Assembly (NCBI GenBank): GCA_004298905.1
Contig: SCTK01000024.1
Location: 1-64,000, forward strand
Origin: Burkholderiaceae bacterium
Lineage (GTDB): Bacteria; Pseudomonadota; Gammaproteobacteria; Burkholderiales; Burkholderiaceae_D
Direction of reading: 5' to 3'
Length of the DNA stretch: 64,000 nt
A model generated the notes under the pieces. The model did no database searches. It was not told where the DNA came from and saw only the letters and a list, made by a program, of their open reading frames with translations. The translations under genes were made by a program, and so were the position numbers. Positions 32,703-41,476 of this stretch are shown one piece after another (position 1 is the stretch's first letter; each line of letters starts with the position of its first letter).

Positions 32703-33129
32703 CGGACGGTCCTTCCGGCGTGTGGTCGTGCGCGGCGTCGAGCGTTTCGTCGGCGTGCTCGATGGGGCAACGGGTCAGGCTTACCGACGACCACACGTCC
32801 ACCGGCCAGCCGGCAATCGTCGCCGTATCAAGGTTCGTGCGGCCCGCGTTGTATGTCCGCCACGGCCGGGGCGTGTCGGGGTCGAAGACATGGGCGTCGA
32901 ATGACGCCGTCAGCCCTAGATGCGCCGCCCAAGTGTCGACGTCCTCTGGCGCGTCGTCGGTGCAGCGGATCTGCACCGCCACGTTGCCGGAGGTGAACTC
33001 GTGCAGGTCGATACCCATCGGGGCCGGCATTCCCGCGTCTATCGCGTCGACCAGTGCCCGCAGCACCACCGCGCGGCCCGGCGTCGCCTCAGCGCGCGGC
33101 GATTCAAGGCGGATCACGTCACTGTCCAT
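32686..33129 (-). CDS. Unknown 147-aa protein
   Basis: Starts MDSDVIRLESPRAEA. Acidic, mixed alpha/beta; contains GMPAPMGIDLHEFTSGNVAVQ. The first 15 bases match the start of the 355-aa gene (ATGGACAGTGA-like), hinting at a shared leader or a duplication. Function unknown. Confidence 0.55.
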   Translation of the reverse strand: MDSDVIRLESPRAEATPGRAVVLRALVDAIDAGMPAPMGIDLHEFTSGNVAVQIRCTDDAPEDVDTWAAHLGLTASFDAHVFDPDTPRPWRTYNAGRTNLDTATIAGWPVDVWSSVSLTRCPIEHADETLDAAHDHTPEGPSDATVH

Positions 33130-33175
33130 TGTGGGCAGTCCTTCCGATTGGTGTTGTGGGTTGAGCTTGCGGCTG

Positions 33176-33562
33176 TCAGGGCAGCAACTCCGTCATGGCG
33201 TGCGGGTCGATGTGGTCGACGCGGTGGCGCGGCGGGGAGCATTGCGCGCACCACAGGTGGCCGGGCTGGGCGCGGCAGGCCGGCAATGGCAGTCTCCCCC
33301 GCGGGTCGCATTGCGGGCAGGCGGCCGCACCAAGGGTGAGGATGGGCCGCCCGCACGGGCAGGTCGGCAGGGGCTGGCCGGTGGTGTCGTGGGCGACGCC
33401 GGCGCGGATGCGGCTGGCCTTGCCGGGTTTGCGGCGGCAGGCGGTGCGGCGTGGGCAGGCGGTCAGGCAGATGGTGCGGGCGAGGCGGTTACCGTCGTCG
33501 CCGGTGGTCCACCAGTCGGGCTGGCGTTGGCACAGTGTGGTTTCGGGTGTGGGTGTGGGCAT
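33176..33562 (-). CDS. WhiB-like regulator with added Zn ribbon (copy 2)
   Basis: 128 aa from ATG 33562 (GGGGG upstream). WhiB core: LCQRQPDWWTT (Cys11), then ICLTACPRRTACRR, where Cys32, Cys36 and Cys42 give CX3CX5C rather than the usual CX2CX5C. A second part with CPCGRP, ACPQCDPRG and LWCAQC is a zinc ribbon not normal for WhiB. First gene after the conserved promoter at 33621, so a candidate controller of the element. Confidence 0.7.
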   Translation of the reverse strand: MPTPTPETTLCQRQPDWWTTGDDGNRLARTICLTACPRRTACRRKPGKASRIRAGVAHDTTGQPLPTCPCGRPILTLGAAACPQCDPRGRLPLPACRAQPGHLWCAQCSPPRHRVDHIDPHAMTELLP

Positions 33563-33620
33563 GGTGTGCCCCCGATGCGTCTCGTAGTGCCCGGCGGTCA
33601 GCGGTGCCGCCAGACCCGCA

Positions 33621-33660
33621 ACGTTACCCACTCGCCAGTAATTGCGCAACCATTTGTCAC
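33621..33660 (-). promoter_or_regulatory. Conserved element promoter, copy 2 (leftward)
   Basis: Minus strand: GTGACAAATGGTTGCGC, -35 TTGCGC, 17-bp spacer, -10 TAACGT. It overlaps the stop of the FtsK-like gene. Between it and the WhiB start is a GGCGG/CCGCC leader hairpin and a GAGAC motif. Confidence 0.85.
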
Positions 33661-36287
33661 GCACTTTTACGTTTGTATTCGGGCGCCCAGTAGCGGCGCT
33701 TGCGGGCGGCGTTGTTGTGGGCAAGTTCGGCGCGGCCGCCGGTGCGGGCGCCCGTGGCCGCCTCGGTGAGCCACCGGTACACGGTGGCCCGGTCCGGGGC
33801 CGCGTCGCCGTATTTGGCTTTGAGTAGTGCGCGCACCTCGGCGGTGTCGAGGCCGACCCATTTCGCGGCACGCACGACGGCGATCACGTGCCGGTACATG
33901 GCGTCGCGTTCGGGGGTGAGTACCTCGGGCGGGGCGGGGCGGGCGTCGGTGGCGGTGTCGTCGGCGGCCTGCTCGTCAGCGTCGGCGTCGAGCAGGGCGC
34001 GCCGGTAGGCGATTACCTCCGGGTCGTCGTCGATAGTCATGGTCAGGGCTGCGGCGAACGCGTTGTCGACCACGGCCAGCCCCGCAGGCATAGCCGCTGG
34101 GGAGTTGGGGCGGGTCGCGCGGCGGCGGGTCTGCTGCGGCTGCGCGCCGATCATGTGGTGCGGCCGGTACATGGTTTGCCAGCGCTGCGCCCACCCGAAA
34201 TGCGCGTCGCCGGGGCACCCGTCGCCGCCGTTGCCGTCGCTCGCGCGGCAGGTCGCGCACACGTCGAGGTGCTCGCGGCGTTCGCCCGGGTCCTGCGATA
34301 GCGGGCCGTCGCAGGCCGGGCCCCCGTCGCCGCCGGATGCTTGGCAGACGAGGCAGAACTTCCAGTGCGCGTCGCGGGCGCCGGCGTCCATCGCTTCGGC
34401 GGTGCCGTCGTCGAGGTCGGGTGGTATGCACCAGCGGCGGGCGCTGATCGCCGGCACGTCGTCGGCGGGTAGGCGCATGACTTTGCCCGCCATGGCGCGG
34501 TTACTGCCCACGCCGACACCGACGATCGCGCCGCGCATCGCGTCGCCCTCCAGTGCGGCGAGGATCCGGGCGTGCGGTAGCTGCGTCTGGTTGCCGAACA
34601 TGTACGACGCCTCTTGCACGGGGATGCCGCCGCCGCCGAGGCCGTAGCGGTTTTTCGGCTGCGACAGGAAGTCGCCGCCGCCGCTCATCGTGACGGTGCC
34701 GCGCTGGGTGAACACGGCGAAGATGACGCCTTCGCTGCGGCCGAGGGTGACGCCCTGGGTGAATAGGTCATTGAAGTCCGCGGCCTGGGGGCCGCCGGGT
34801 GGCAGGTCGGCGTGCTGGCCGACGAGGGTCGGCAGCTCGTCGACGAACACGAAAACGCCGGGCGCTTTGGGTGTGGCCTCGATTTTCTCGGCGCCACCGA
34901 AACTGACACTGGCCCGGTAGCGGATGCCGGCGATGACCCCGGCGAGTAGGCAGTAGATGCCCATCGGTTCGATGGCGGCGGCGAGTAGCGGCGGGCGTTC
35001 GATTTTGCCGGTCTCGCTGACACCGTACGGGTCATCCGCCGCCTCGTCCCATGGTTGCAGCCACGGTTTGACGAGGCGGCCTTTCGGGTCGATGACGATG
35101 GTGCAGGCGTTTGGCATGCGTGTGGTCTGCGCGATCTGGACGTGCAGGAAGTTGGATTTGCCGCTGCCTGTTGGGGCGAACGTGACCTGGTGCGCTTCGG
35201 CCATGTCGATCTCAAAGTCGGTGGAATCCATGTACTTGCCGACGTTGATCGGGTCGTGGAACGACAAGGGAGTTTCGTCGTCGACGTACGGCAGGTCGGC
35301 CGTCAGAACGTCACTCAGGTCGATGTAGACGGTGAATGTTGCGGATTCTTCGCGGCCGTCGGTGGTGCGGTCGCGTTCTAGGCGCATCGCGCCGACTGGC
35401 CACCGCGCAAACTGCTCAATGTCGGGGACGTTGGCGAGGATCTTGTCGTAGTTGACGCCCTGCTGGGGTAGCCGCCACCGCAGCGCCAGGACTTTGCCGG
35501 CGTCGACGCGGCCTAGGAAACGCAGGCCGGTGATGTCGAACCGTCGCCATAGTCGCCACAGCCGCGCGGCGTCCGGGTCAGCCGGCGGGGTTTCCCGCAC
35601 CCCGGCACTGTCCACATTGGAGGCGGCGAACATGCGGCGGATCAGGTTTTCCTCATGGGTGATCTGCATGGTGCGGGTGTGTGGCCACGCCGCGAAACCG
35701 ACGACGACGGAGGCGACCCACAGCACCCACAGGGGCCATGCGGTGATGCTGGCGGCGATGCTCCAGGCGACGAAGCCACCGCCGGCACCGAAAATCGCCG
35801 CCATGTACCAGCGGGTTGTCGCGGCGAAATACTCGCCCATGGTCAGCAGCAGCCCCACCACCAGGGCCAGGATGAGCACCCCCACGCCGATCAGTGCCTT
35901 GACGCCAGCGCCGGGCACGTGGGCGTGGGTGTTGCTCACGGCCAGCGCGCAGGCCGGGGCGGCGGCCGCCGCGTACGCCCACACGGGGCGGGCCTTAAAC
36001 CACTTCACCGCCACGGCCGCGGCGGGGGCGGCCACGGCAAGCGCCGCTAACGCCAGCACCCACGCGGGGGCTGCCGCGGTGCGGGGGATGCGCCACGCGG
36101 CGACGTGCGCGCCGATGCCGACGGTCGCGGCGGCGAGCAGCCCCGTGACCGGTGCGAAGTAGCTGCGTAGCCGCATCGGTTTGCCCGCCCACGTCGGCAG
36201 GCCGTTGATGTGGCGCGGCAGGCGCTGCGGTGTGACCGGCACCAGCTCGGCGTGCGGCGGCTGCGGCGTTGTGGTCACGGTTCTCAT
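33657..36287 (-). CDS. FtsK/TraB-type membrane DNA-translocase ATPase
   Basis: 876 aa. ATG 36287 or GTG 36278. About six TM segments in residues 40-205, then an FtsK motor: Walker A FAPTGSGKSN at about residue 370, Walker B GVFVFVDELP, and LGRSEGVIFAVFTQRGT typical of FtsK. The C-terminus (residues 780-840) is a winged helix, with a cysteine-rich segment before it. In actinomycete plasmids and integrative elements this layout belongs to TraB/TraSA, which alone moves double-stranded DNA between cells. It neighbours Spd-like genes. Confidence 0.8.
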   Translation of the reverse strand: MRTVTTTPQPPHAELVPVTPQRLPRHINGLPTWAGKPMRLRSYFAPVTGLLAAATVGIGAHVAAWRIPRTAAAPAWVLALAALAVAAPAAAVAVKWFKARPVWAYAAAAAPACALAVSNTHAHVPGAGVKALIGVGVLILALVVGLLLTMGEYFAATTRWYMAAIFGAGGGFVAWSIAASITAWPLWVLWVASVVVGFAAWPHTRTMQITHEENLIRRMFAASNVDSAGVRETPPADPDAARLWRLWRRFDITGLRFLGRVDAGKVLALRWRLPQQGVNYDKILANVPDIEQFARWPVGAMRLERDRTTDGREESATFTVYIDLSDVLTADLPYVDDETPLSFHDPINVGKYMDSTDFEIDMAEAHQVTFAPTGSGKSNFLHVQIAQTTRMPNACTIVIDPKGRLVKPWLQPWDEAADDPYGVSETGKIERPPLLAAAIEPMGIYCLLAGVIAGIRYRASVSFGGAEKIEATPKAPGVFVFVDELPTLVGQHADLPPGGPQAADFNDLFTQGVTLGRSEGVIFAVFTQRGTVTMSGGGDFLSQPKNRYGLGGGGIPVQEASYMFGNQTQLPHARILAALEGDAMRGAIVGVGVGSNRAMAGKVMRLPADDVPAISARRWCIPPDLDDGTAEAMDAGARDAHWKFCLVCQASGGDGGPACDGPLSQDPGERREHLDVCATCRASDGNGGDGCPGDAHFGWAQRWQTMYRPHHMIGAQPQQTRRRATRPNSPAAMPAGLAVVDNAFAAALTMTIDDDPEVIAYRRALLDADADEQAADDTATDARPAPPEVLTPERDAMYRHVIAVVRAAKWVGLDTAEVRALLKAKYGDAAPDRATVYRWLTEAATGARTGGRAELAHNNAARKRRYWAPEYKRKSA

Positions 36288-36308
36288 TCCCCCCGGATCG
36301 GTGATGGG

Positions 36309-36659
36309 TTAGCGGACGTTGAGGGCGGCCTCGTCGGGGCGCGGGTTCTCGACGCGCTCCAGGTGATGCGCATTGAACTTGCGCCACTGCCGATACAGCA
36401 CACGGGTCTGGTTCGCCACGGCGTAGTACTGGCGGCCCACGCCGTGGATGAAGTTGGCGACTGACCGCGGCACGAACGACCGGTGGCTGGCCTGTTCCGC
36501 CATGTGCCACCGCGCCTGCGCGGCCGCTTCGATCACGCCAGCCCATGAGGCGAGCAGTTTGTCGATGAGTACCTGCGCCTCGGCGTCGGGGAGCTGCACC
36601 GCGCCGAGCGTGCGGTCGAGGTCGTCGCAGATGCCTTGTACGAGCGGGTGATATGCCAT
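36309..36659 (-). CDS. Small helical protein beside the ATPase
   Basis: 116 aa. All helical: ICDDLDRTLGAVQLP, IDKLLASWAGVIEAAAQARWH, YYAVANQTRVLYRQWRKFN. Lies between the Gly-rich protein and the ATPase, 22 bp from the latter. Likely an accessory of this module; no recognised family. Confidence 0.6.
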   Translation of the reverse strand: MAYHPLVQGICDDLDRTLGAVQLPDAEAQVLIDKLLASWAGVIEAAAQARWHMAEQASHRSFVPRSVANFIHGVGRQYYAVANQTRVLYRQWRKFNAHHLERVENPRPDEAALNVR

Positions 36660-36702
36660 TGCCGTCTGGCCTTTCTCGGGTATCTGGTCAGGGTCGCGGG
36701 GG

Positions 36703-38652
36703 TTATCTGACGACGTTGAATCGGCGTTCGCCGGGGGCGGGCTGCGCGGCGCGGGCGAGATCAGCCTCCAGCGCGGCGCGGGCGGCGCGTACCACGTCGT
36801 GTTCGCTGGCGTGGGCGATGGCGATCAGCCCGGCGGCGACCTGCCGCATGTACGCGTTGACGCGCTTGTCGACGGGGGTGGAGCTGTCGAACATCGCGGC
36901 GTGGCGGGTCATGATCTCGGCGATTTTCCGGTCGATCCCGCCGAGGCTTTCCAGTAGCCACACGTAGTCGACCTGCGCTTCGGTGTCGGGGCGCTGGTAG
37001 CGGGCGAGGCGGCCCAGCGCGTCGATGGCGAGCTGCGCCTCGCGTAGCGGCACGACCGCGCCGCGGGTGTTGGGGCGTTGGGCGAGTCGTGTGGCCATGG
37101 CGGTGCCTTTCGTGGGTCGTACTGCCGGTGCGGGGCGGTTGACAGTTGCGGCGCCGGCGGTTGGCGCTGGGGCCGGTTTTGGTGCGGGTTTGGCGGCGGG
37201 TGGGGTCTGCGGCGCCGACTTCGCCGCGGGCGCCGGCGGGGCGGGTGTCGGCTGCTGCGCGGCGGGGGGTGGGGTGCCGCCGAACCGGCGGGCCAGCGAC
37301 GCGTGCAGCGCCGCCATGCCGGCGTGGCGGCCTTGGGTGCGCCACGTGCGCCACCACGCGGGGCGGCGTTTGCTGGCCTGGGCGATGCGCTGGCCGGTCT
37401 TGCGTGTGCCTTGGGCGATGCGCCGCCCCGCCCACCGCGCCGGCGTGGCCGCGCGGGTCGCGGCTTTGCGGGCGATGCGGGCGTACAGGGCGCGCGCGTC
37501 GTCGCGGCGTTGGGTGCGCGCTGCGGCGCGGACGTCGCGTCGGGTTAGGCGGCGCTGGTGGCGGTCGGCGCGGCGCTGGTGCTGCTGCCAGTACCGCCAC
37601 TCTTTGCGGTCCAGCGGTGTACCCTTGCGTACCTTGGCGCCGATCTGCGCGGCCCACTTGTTGTGCGCGGGTGCGCGTAGGGCGGCGCGTTGGGCGCGCC
37701 GGTCGGCCCGGTATGCGGTGGCGCGGGCCCCGAACGGCAGCGCCGCCCGGCCCAACTTGGTGCCGTAGTCGGGGGTCTTGCCGCCACCGCGACCACCGCC
37801 ACCGCTGGTGCCGCCTTTGCCCTTGCTCGCCCTGCCGGTCTTGCCGGTGCCGCTCTTGCCGCCGCCCGAGCTGGACCCGCCGCCGCCACCGCCCCGGCCG
37901 ATCAGTTTGCCGAGGCCGAGCGTCGGTAGCCCCCGCCCGCCCGCACCACCACCGGCGGCGTTGCCGGCCTTCCCTGCGTTGGCTGGTTTGCCTACTCCCC
38001 CACGCCCAGCCCCGCCTGCGCGCGGCGTGCTGGCGTTGCGGCCGCCTCGGGGAGCTGCGCCGGCCGGGCCTGCACCCGCGCCTTTACCCTTGCCGCCGCC
38101 GGTGGTGGCCTTGCCGAGCATCTTGCCGAGGTTCGGCAGGTGCGGCCCCCGCCCCGCGGCCGGGCCGCCGTTGGCGCCCCGCCGAGGTGGTGCCGCCGTG
38201 CCGGTGCCGCTGGTCTTGCCGGGCCCTCGGCCCGCCGTACCCGTGCCCTTGCTGGTCGGGGTGGCGCCGCCGGCGGCGGGTGCGGGGGTGCGGGGTTGGC
38301 GCTGCTGCGGGATGATCCCGGCCCGGCGGTCCCGGGCGGCGCGGCGGCTGGCCACGGCGGTACCGCCACCGGCCGCGGCGAGGGCGCCGACGGCGATACC
38401 GGCGACGGGCCCGCCGACCAGGAACGCCAGGAACGTGCTGACGACGGCGAGGCCGCCCACGCCGACCGCGACGTGCGCTGTGGTCGTGCCGTCGCTGTTC
38501 TCCCCCGACGCGGCGGCGACGTACCCGCCGCCGGTGGTGTCGTCGGGGGTGCGGTCGACGACGTAGTGGTGCTGGGCGCCGTCGGGCGACACGGTGACCG
38601 CGGCCGGTTCGTCGTCGGCATCGTCGTCGAGGTGCGCCCACGGGTCGCGCAT
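36703..38652 (-). CDS. Large Gly-rich basic membrane-linked protein
   Basis: 649 aa. Residues 58-105 hold a TM pair (AVGVGGLAVVSTFLAFLVGG, VAGIAVGALAAAGGG). Residues 130-320 are Gly/Ala/Lys-rich low complexity. Residues 330-460 are very basic (RRDVRAAARTQRR) and helical, then a Pro/Ala linker and a helical C-terminal domain. It could bind DNA and bridge to the membrane. Conjugation-type partner by position only. Confidence 0.6.
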   Translation of the reverse strand: MRDPWAHLDDDADDEPAAVTVSPDGAQHHYVVDRTPDDTTGGGYVAAASGENSDGTTTAHVAVGVGGLAVVSTFLAFLVGGPVAGIAVGALAAAGGGTAVASRRAARDRRAGIIPQQRQPRTPAPAAGGATPTSKGTGTAGRGPGKTSGTGTAAPPRRGANGGPAAGRGPHLPNLGKMLGKATTGGGKGKGAGAGPAGAAPRGGRNASTPRAGGAGRGGVGKPANAGKAGNAAGGGAGGRGLPTLGLGKLIGRGGGGGGSSSGGGKSGTGKTGRASKGKGGTSGGGGRGGGKTPDYGTKLGRAALPFGARATAYRADRRAQRAALRAPAHNKWAAQIGAKVRKGTPLDRKEWRYWQQHQRRADRHQRRLTRRDVRAAARTQRRDDARALYARIARKAATRAATPARWAGRRIAQGTRKTGQRIAQASKRRPAWWRTWRTQGRHAGMAALHASLARRFGGTPPPAAQQPTPAPPAPAAKSAPQTPPAAKPAPKPAPAPTAGAATVNRPAPAVRPTKGTAMATRLAQRPNTRGAVVPLREAQLAIDALGRLARYQRPDTEAQVDYVWLLESLGGIDRKIAEIMTRHAAMFDSSTPVDKRVNAYMRQVAAGLIAIAHASEHDVVRAARAALEADLARAAQPAPGERRFNVVR

Positions 38653-38654
38653 GG

Positions 38655-40127
38655 TTACGCCTCTACCCCGAGGCGGTCAGCCTCGATCACGGCGCGGATC
38701 TTGATGAGGGTTTCTTTGCCGGTCCGGGCGTCGGCCGGGGCGAGCGCACCGCCGTCGACGGCGGCGAGCATCGCCGCCTTGATCTCGTCGGACCTGATCG
38801 GGCTGGTGCGGTCTTTCCACGCGCCGGGCTGCTCGTCGGGTTTGTCGAGGTGGAGTTGCACTGCCTCGATCTGGACGGCGTACTGCTCGCGCAGCGCCTC
38901 GACGTCGTAGCTCGCGCCGGCGGGGGCTGGGCTGACCGGGGCCGGGGGTCGGGGTAGCTGACCGGGCCGACCGGGGCCGACTGGGCGCCTGACCGGGGCC
39001 GACCGGTAATGCCGACCCGCGCTGACCGGTCGGCCCGGCCGGGGCTGACCGGGGTAGCTGACCGGGCCTGACCCCGCGTGGACCGGGTTGGCGAGGTCGG
39101 CGGCCCACTGACCGACCGGCGGCTCTGACCCGTCGAGCGGGTCGGCTGACTCGTCGGCCCATGCGCGGCCGTTCACCGCGTCGGGGCTCGTCACCGTGTC
39201 GAGGCGGTACAGGGCGTCGAGCTGGGTGCGGATCTCGGCCTGCGCGTCGTCGTCGAGGTACGCCTGCGCGGCGAGTTTGCACCGGTTGAGGTGGGCGAAC
39301 CGCCCGCGGCGGCGGCGCTTGTTCACGGCAGGGGTCATGTGGGCGCGGTACGCGGCGCGGATGATCCGCTGAATGTGGCGGGCGCGGGCCAGCTCGTCGA
39401 CGCCGAGGCGTTTCGGGTCGGCCAGGCGCAGCCACACGGCGATGCGGCGGGGGGTGAGGCGCCACCCGACGCGTTCGCGGTGCCGGGCGAGGTTGATGGT
39501 GCGCGCCTCGGACGCGATGGACTTTTCGACCGCCCACGCGGCGGACACGGCGGCGACGAGGCGGGCGAGTCCGGTGGCGAAGCCGACGACGGTGCCGTGG
39601 GAGGCGACCGCGGAGTCGATCGCGGCCATGGCGCCGGACAGTGCGGCGAAGACCCACACGGCGAAGCCGTTGCCGTCGAACGGCCATTCGGCGTCGGGGT
39701 CGCTGCGGCGGCTGGCGCGTTTCTCGCCCGCTTCGGCGGCGGCGATTAGTAGCCGGTAGGTGCGGGAGCGGATCGCGCATCCGAGCATGAGAGTTTCGAG
39801 GTAGCCGCAGAACATGGCGCGGATGACCGGGTCGGTGATGCCGAACCAGTCGCCGAAAACGTTCCACGATCCGGTGAGTACGACGCCGGTGGCGAGGACG
39901 GCACCGACGAGCGTGACCACCTTGTCGAGGCGCTGACCGCCGGGGGCGACCGGGCGGCCGGTCGGGGCCTGACCGGCGGCGGCGAGTCGGGCGGTCAGGG
40001 CCCGGTTGCGGCGGCCGGTCAGCCGCAGGGTCAGCACGCCGGTCAGGGCGGCGACCACGATGGCCGCGGCGACGGTCAGCCAGCCCGACCCGGCGCGGGT
40101 CAGGTCGTTGACCTGGGGAAACGTCAT
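38655..40127 (-). CDS. Multi-TM protein, possibly Spd-like
   Basis: 490 aa from ATG 40127 (GAGGTGA upstream). TM helices near residues 14-35, 65-85, 100-120 and 160-205, then a basic cytoplasmic part (RHRERVGWRLTPRRIAVWLRL). The C-terminal third is Pro/Gly-rich with many PVS repeats, encoded by the CTGACC repeat DNA. Its layout recalls SpdB2-type spread proteins of Streptomyces conjugative plasmids, but I cannot confirm homology. Confidence 0.5.
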   Translation of the reverse strand: MTFPQVNDLTRAGSGWLTVAAAIVVAALTGVLTLRLTGRRNRALTARLAAAGQAPTGRPVAPGGQRLDKVVTLVGAVLATGVVLTGSWNVFGDWFGITDPVIRAMFCGYLETLMLGCAIRSRTYRLLIAAAEAGEKRASRRSDPDAEWPFDGNGFAVWVFAALSGAMAAIDSAVASHGTVVGFATGLARLVAAVSAAWAVEKSIASEARTINLARHRERVGWRLTPRRIAVWLRLADPKRLGVDELARARHIQRIIRAAYRAHMTPAVNKRRRRGRFAHLNRCKLAAQAYLDDDAQAEIRTQLDALYRLDTVTSPDAVNGRAWADESADPLDGSEPPVGQWAADLANPVHAGSGPVSYPGQPRPGRPVSAGRHYRSAPVRRPVGPGRPGQLPRPPAPVSPAPAGASYDVEALREQYAVQIEAVQLHLDKPDEQPGAWKDRTSPIRSDEIKAAMLAAVDGGALAPADARTGKETLIKIRAVIEADRLGVEA

Positions 40128-40290
40128 CGGGTCACCTCGCCGGTCAACGGTCGGGTCAGGGGGCTGGTCGGTGCGGCGGTGGTCGGGTCGGGCACGCGGT
40201 CACCTCTGCGGTCAGCGGGTCGGTCAGCGCCCGGTCGGCCCGTCCGGTCAGCCCGCCGGTCGGGCGGGTCGGTCGGTGCGGGTCGGGTGT
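38930..40290. repeat. Dense CTGACC/GGTCAG (GACCGG) repeat region; possible clt locus
   Basis: Roughly two dozen copies of CTGACC or GGTCAG in 1.4 kb, against about one expected per 2 kb per strand. GACCGGGG occurs four times and GACCGGGC twice between 38930 and 39140; GGTCAGCG is repeated at 40211-40230. Streptomyces TraB proteins recognise clusters of 8-bp GACC-type repeats (TRS) in the clt locus. Proximity to the TraB-like gene makes this a candidate transfer site. Confidence 0.5.
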
Positions 40291-40312
40291 GGCACATGGT
40301 GGCCAGTGTGAC

Positions 40313-40342
40313 AGGTACCTCCGGTTAAAGGTAGCTACCCTT
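40313..40342. promoter_or_regulatory. Two palindromes ahead of a HTH gene
   Basis: AGGTACCT at 40313-40320 and AAGGTAGCTACCCTT at 40328-40342, with GGTTAA repeated nearby. Placed between the divergent multi-TM gene and the HTH gene at 40406; a candidate operator for the small regulator. Confidence 0.5.
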
Positions 40343-40405
40343 AGTGTCGATTCGCCGGGGTTAAGGCGGGGCATGGCGGCAGACTCTCCCCCGAAGGGGG
40401 CGTAG

Positions 40406-40645
40406 GTGGGCAAACCAGACGACGGGCGTATGAGCATCGCCGAGGCGGCGGCCCATATGGGCGTCAGTCAGCAGCAGGCGCGTCGCTGGTTCGACTGGGA
40501 TCAGCCCGCCTCGGGTGTGGTGGCCGAGGGCGGGCGGGATGGGTGGCGCCGGGTCGATCCGGCGTGGGCTGAGGCTCAGCGGCTAGCGCGGCTCGATCGG
40601 CTTGCGCGGGGTGGGTGGCGGCGCCCGAGGCGCCGCGCCGGGTAG
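40406..40645 (+). CDS. Small HTH regulator (MerR/excisionase-like)
   Basis: 79 aa from GTG 40406 (GGGGG six bases upstream); ATG 40430 also possible. The motif MSIAEAAAHMGVSQQQARRWFD is a MerR/excisionase-type HTH, with RRVDPAWAEAQR wing-like, and an Arg-rich tail. It stands alone, divergent from the multi-TM gene, with its own operators and a symmetrical repeat cluster just downstream. Confidence 0.65.
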   Translation: MGKPDDGRMSIAEAAAHMGVSQQQARRWFDWDQPASGVVAEGGRDGWRRVDPAWAEAQRLARLDRLARGGWRRPRRRAG

Positions 40646-40656
40646 CCGCTACGGAG

Positions 40657-40800
40657 GGTTGTCGCATGGTTGTCGCACGGGGTTGGTTGTCGCACGGTTG
40701 TCGCGCGATTATGCGACTAAAGGGGGGTGTCTGCGCGTGGCCGCGCTGGACACCCCCCGGGTGCGACTAACGCCCGCACCGTGCGACAACGCGACTAACC
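40657..40800. repeat. Symmetrical cluster of eight GTTGTCGCAC-type repeats around a perfect hairpin
   Basis: Four direct copies of GGTTGTCGCAY: 40657-40667, 40668-40678, 40685-40695, 40696-40706. Four inverted copies (ATGCGACTAA 40711-40720; GTGCGACTAA 40761-40770; GTGCGACAAC 40781-40790; GCGACTAACC 40791-40800). The centre holds a perfect 10-bp stem, GGGGGGTGTC (40722-40731) with GACACCCCCC (40749-40758). No ORF crosses it. Candidate origin, centromere or operator array. Confidence 0.8.
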
Positions 40801-40839
40801 GTCACGATCCGTGACACCCCCACGCGTGCGCGCGGCGGC

Positions 40840-41445
40840 CTACTCGTACGCCCGGCGGTGGCGGATAAGGCGGGCCAGCGCGTTCACGACCGCCACCTTC
40901 AGCCGAAACCGGACGCCCATGCTGCGGATCAGTTCGTCTTTCTCGGCGAGGGTGAGCCACCCACGGTGCCCCGGCGATGGCAGGCACCACAGCGTGTCGA
41001 CGGCCTGCCCGCCGACGATGGGCTCCACAGTGTCGGCGAGGTCGGCGAGCAGCCGCATCCGGGCGGCCAGGTCGGGGGTGCGCGCCATCCGGGCGAGAAC
41101 CTCCCACGCGCAGCTCTCCAGGTCGCTGTGCGGGTCGAGCGTCCGCTGGTGGCCGGGGTCGACGACGGCGTACTCGACGTCGGACAGCAGCCGGTACAGC
41201 GTCGCCGAGTGCCCGCACGACTCCGCCATATCGCGGCCGCCTTCCTCCCGCATCGGGTCCGGGCCGAACGCGTCGCGGTAGACGCGGGCCTGGTCAGACG
41301 CCGCGTCGGCCATCTTGGCGAGCAGCCGGCCGCGCTCGGCGGGGTCGCTGGTCTGCGCGAGGGCGACCGACCCGATGTTGAGCCGTTCCTCGGCGCCGAA
41401 ATAGGTTCCCCGGGCGGCGCTGGTCGTGGTGCCTCGGTTTTTCAT
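40840..41445 (-). CDS. Unknown 201-aa protein
   Basis: Starts MKNRGTTTSAARG. Helical: LLAKMADAASDQARVYRDAF, EVLARMARTPDLAARMRLLA, and a basic end (RLIRHRRAYE). Contains MRLLADLADTVEPIVGG. No motif recognised. Follows the leaderless OB-like gene by 31 bp. Confidence 0.55.
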   Translation of the reverse strand: MKNRGTTTSAARGTYFGAEERLNIGSVALAQTSDPAERGRLLAKMADAASDQARVYRDAFGPDPMREEGGRDMAESCGHSATLYRLLSDVEYAVVDPGHQRTLDPHSDLESCAWEVLARMARTPDLAARMRLLADLADTVEPIVGGQAVDTLWCLPSPGHRGWLTLAEKDELIRSMGVRFRLKVAVVNALARLIRHRRAYE

Positions 41446-41476
41446 GGTCGGGTTTCCTTCCGGGTTGTGTGGCGGG

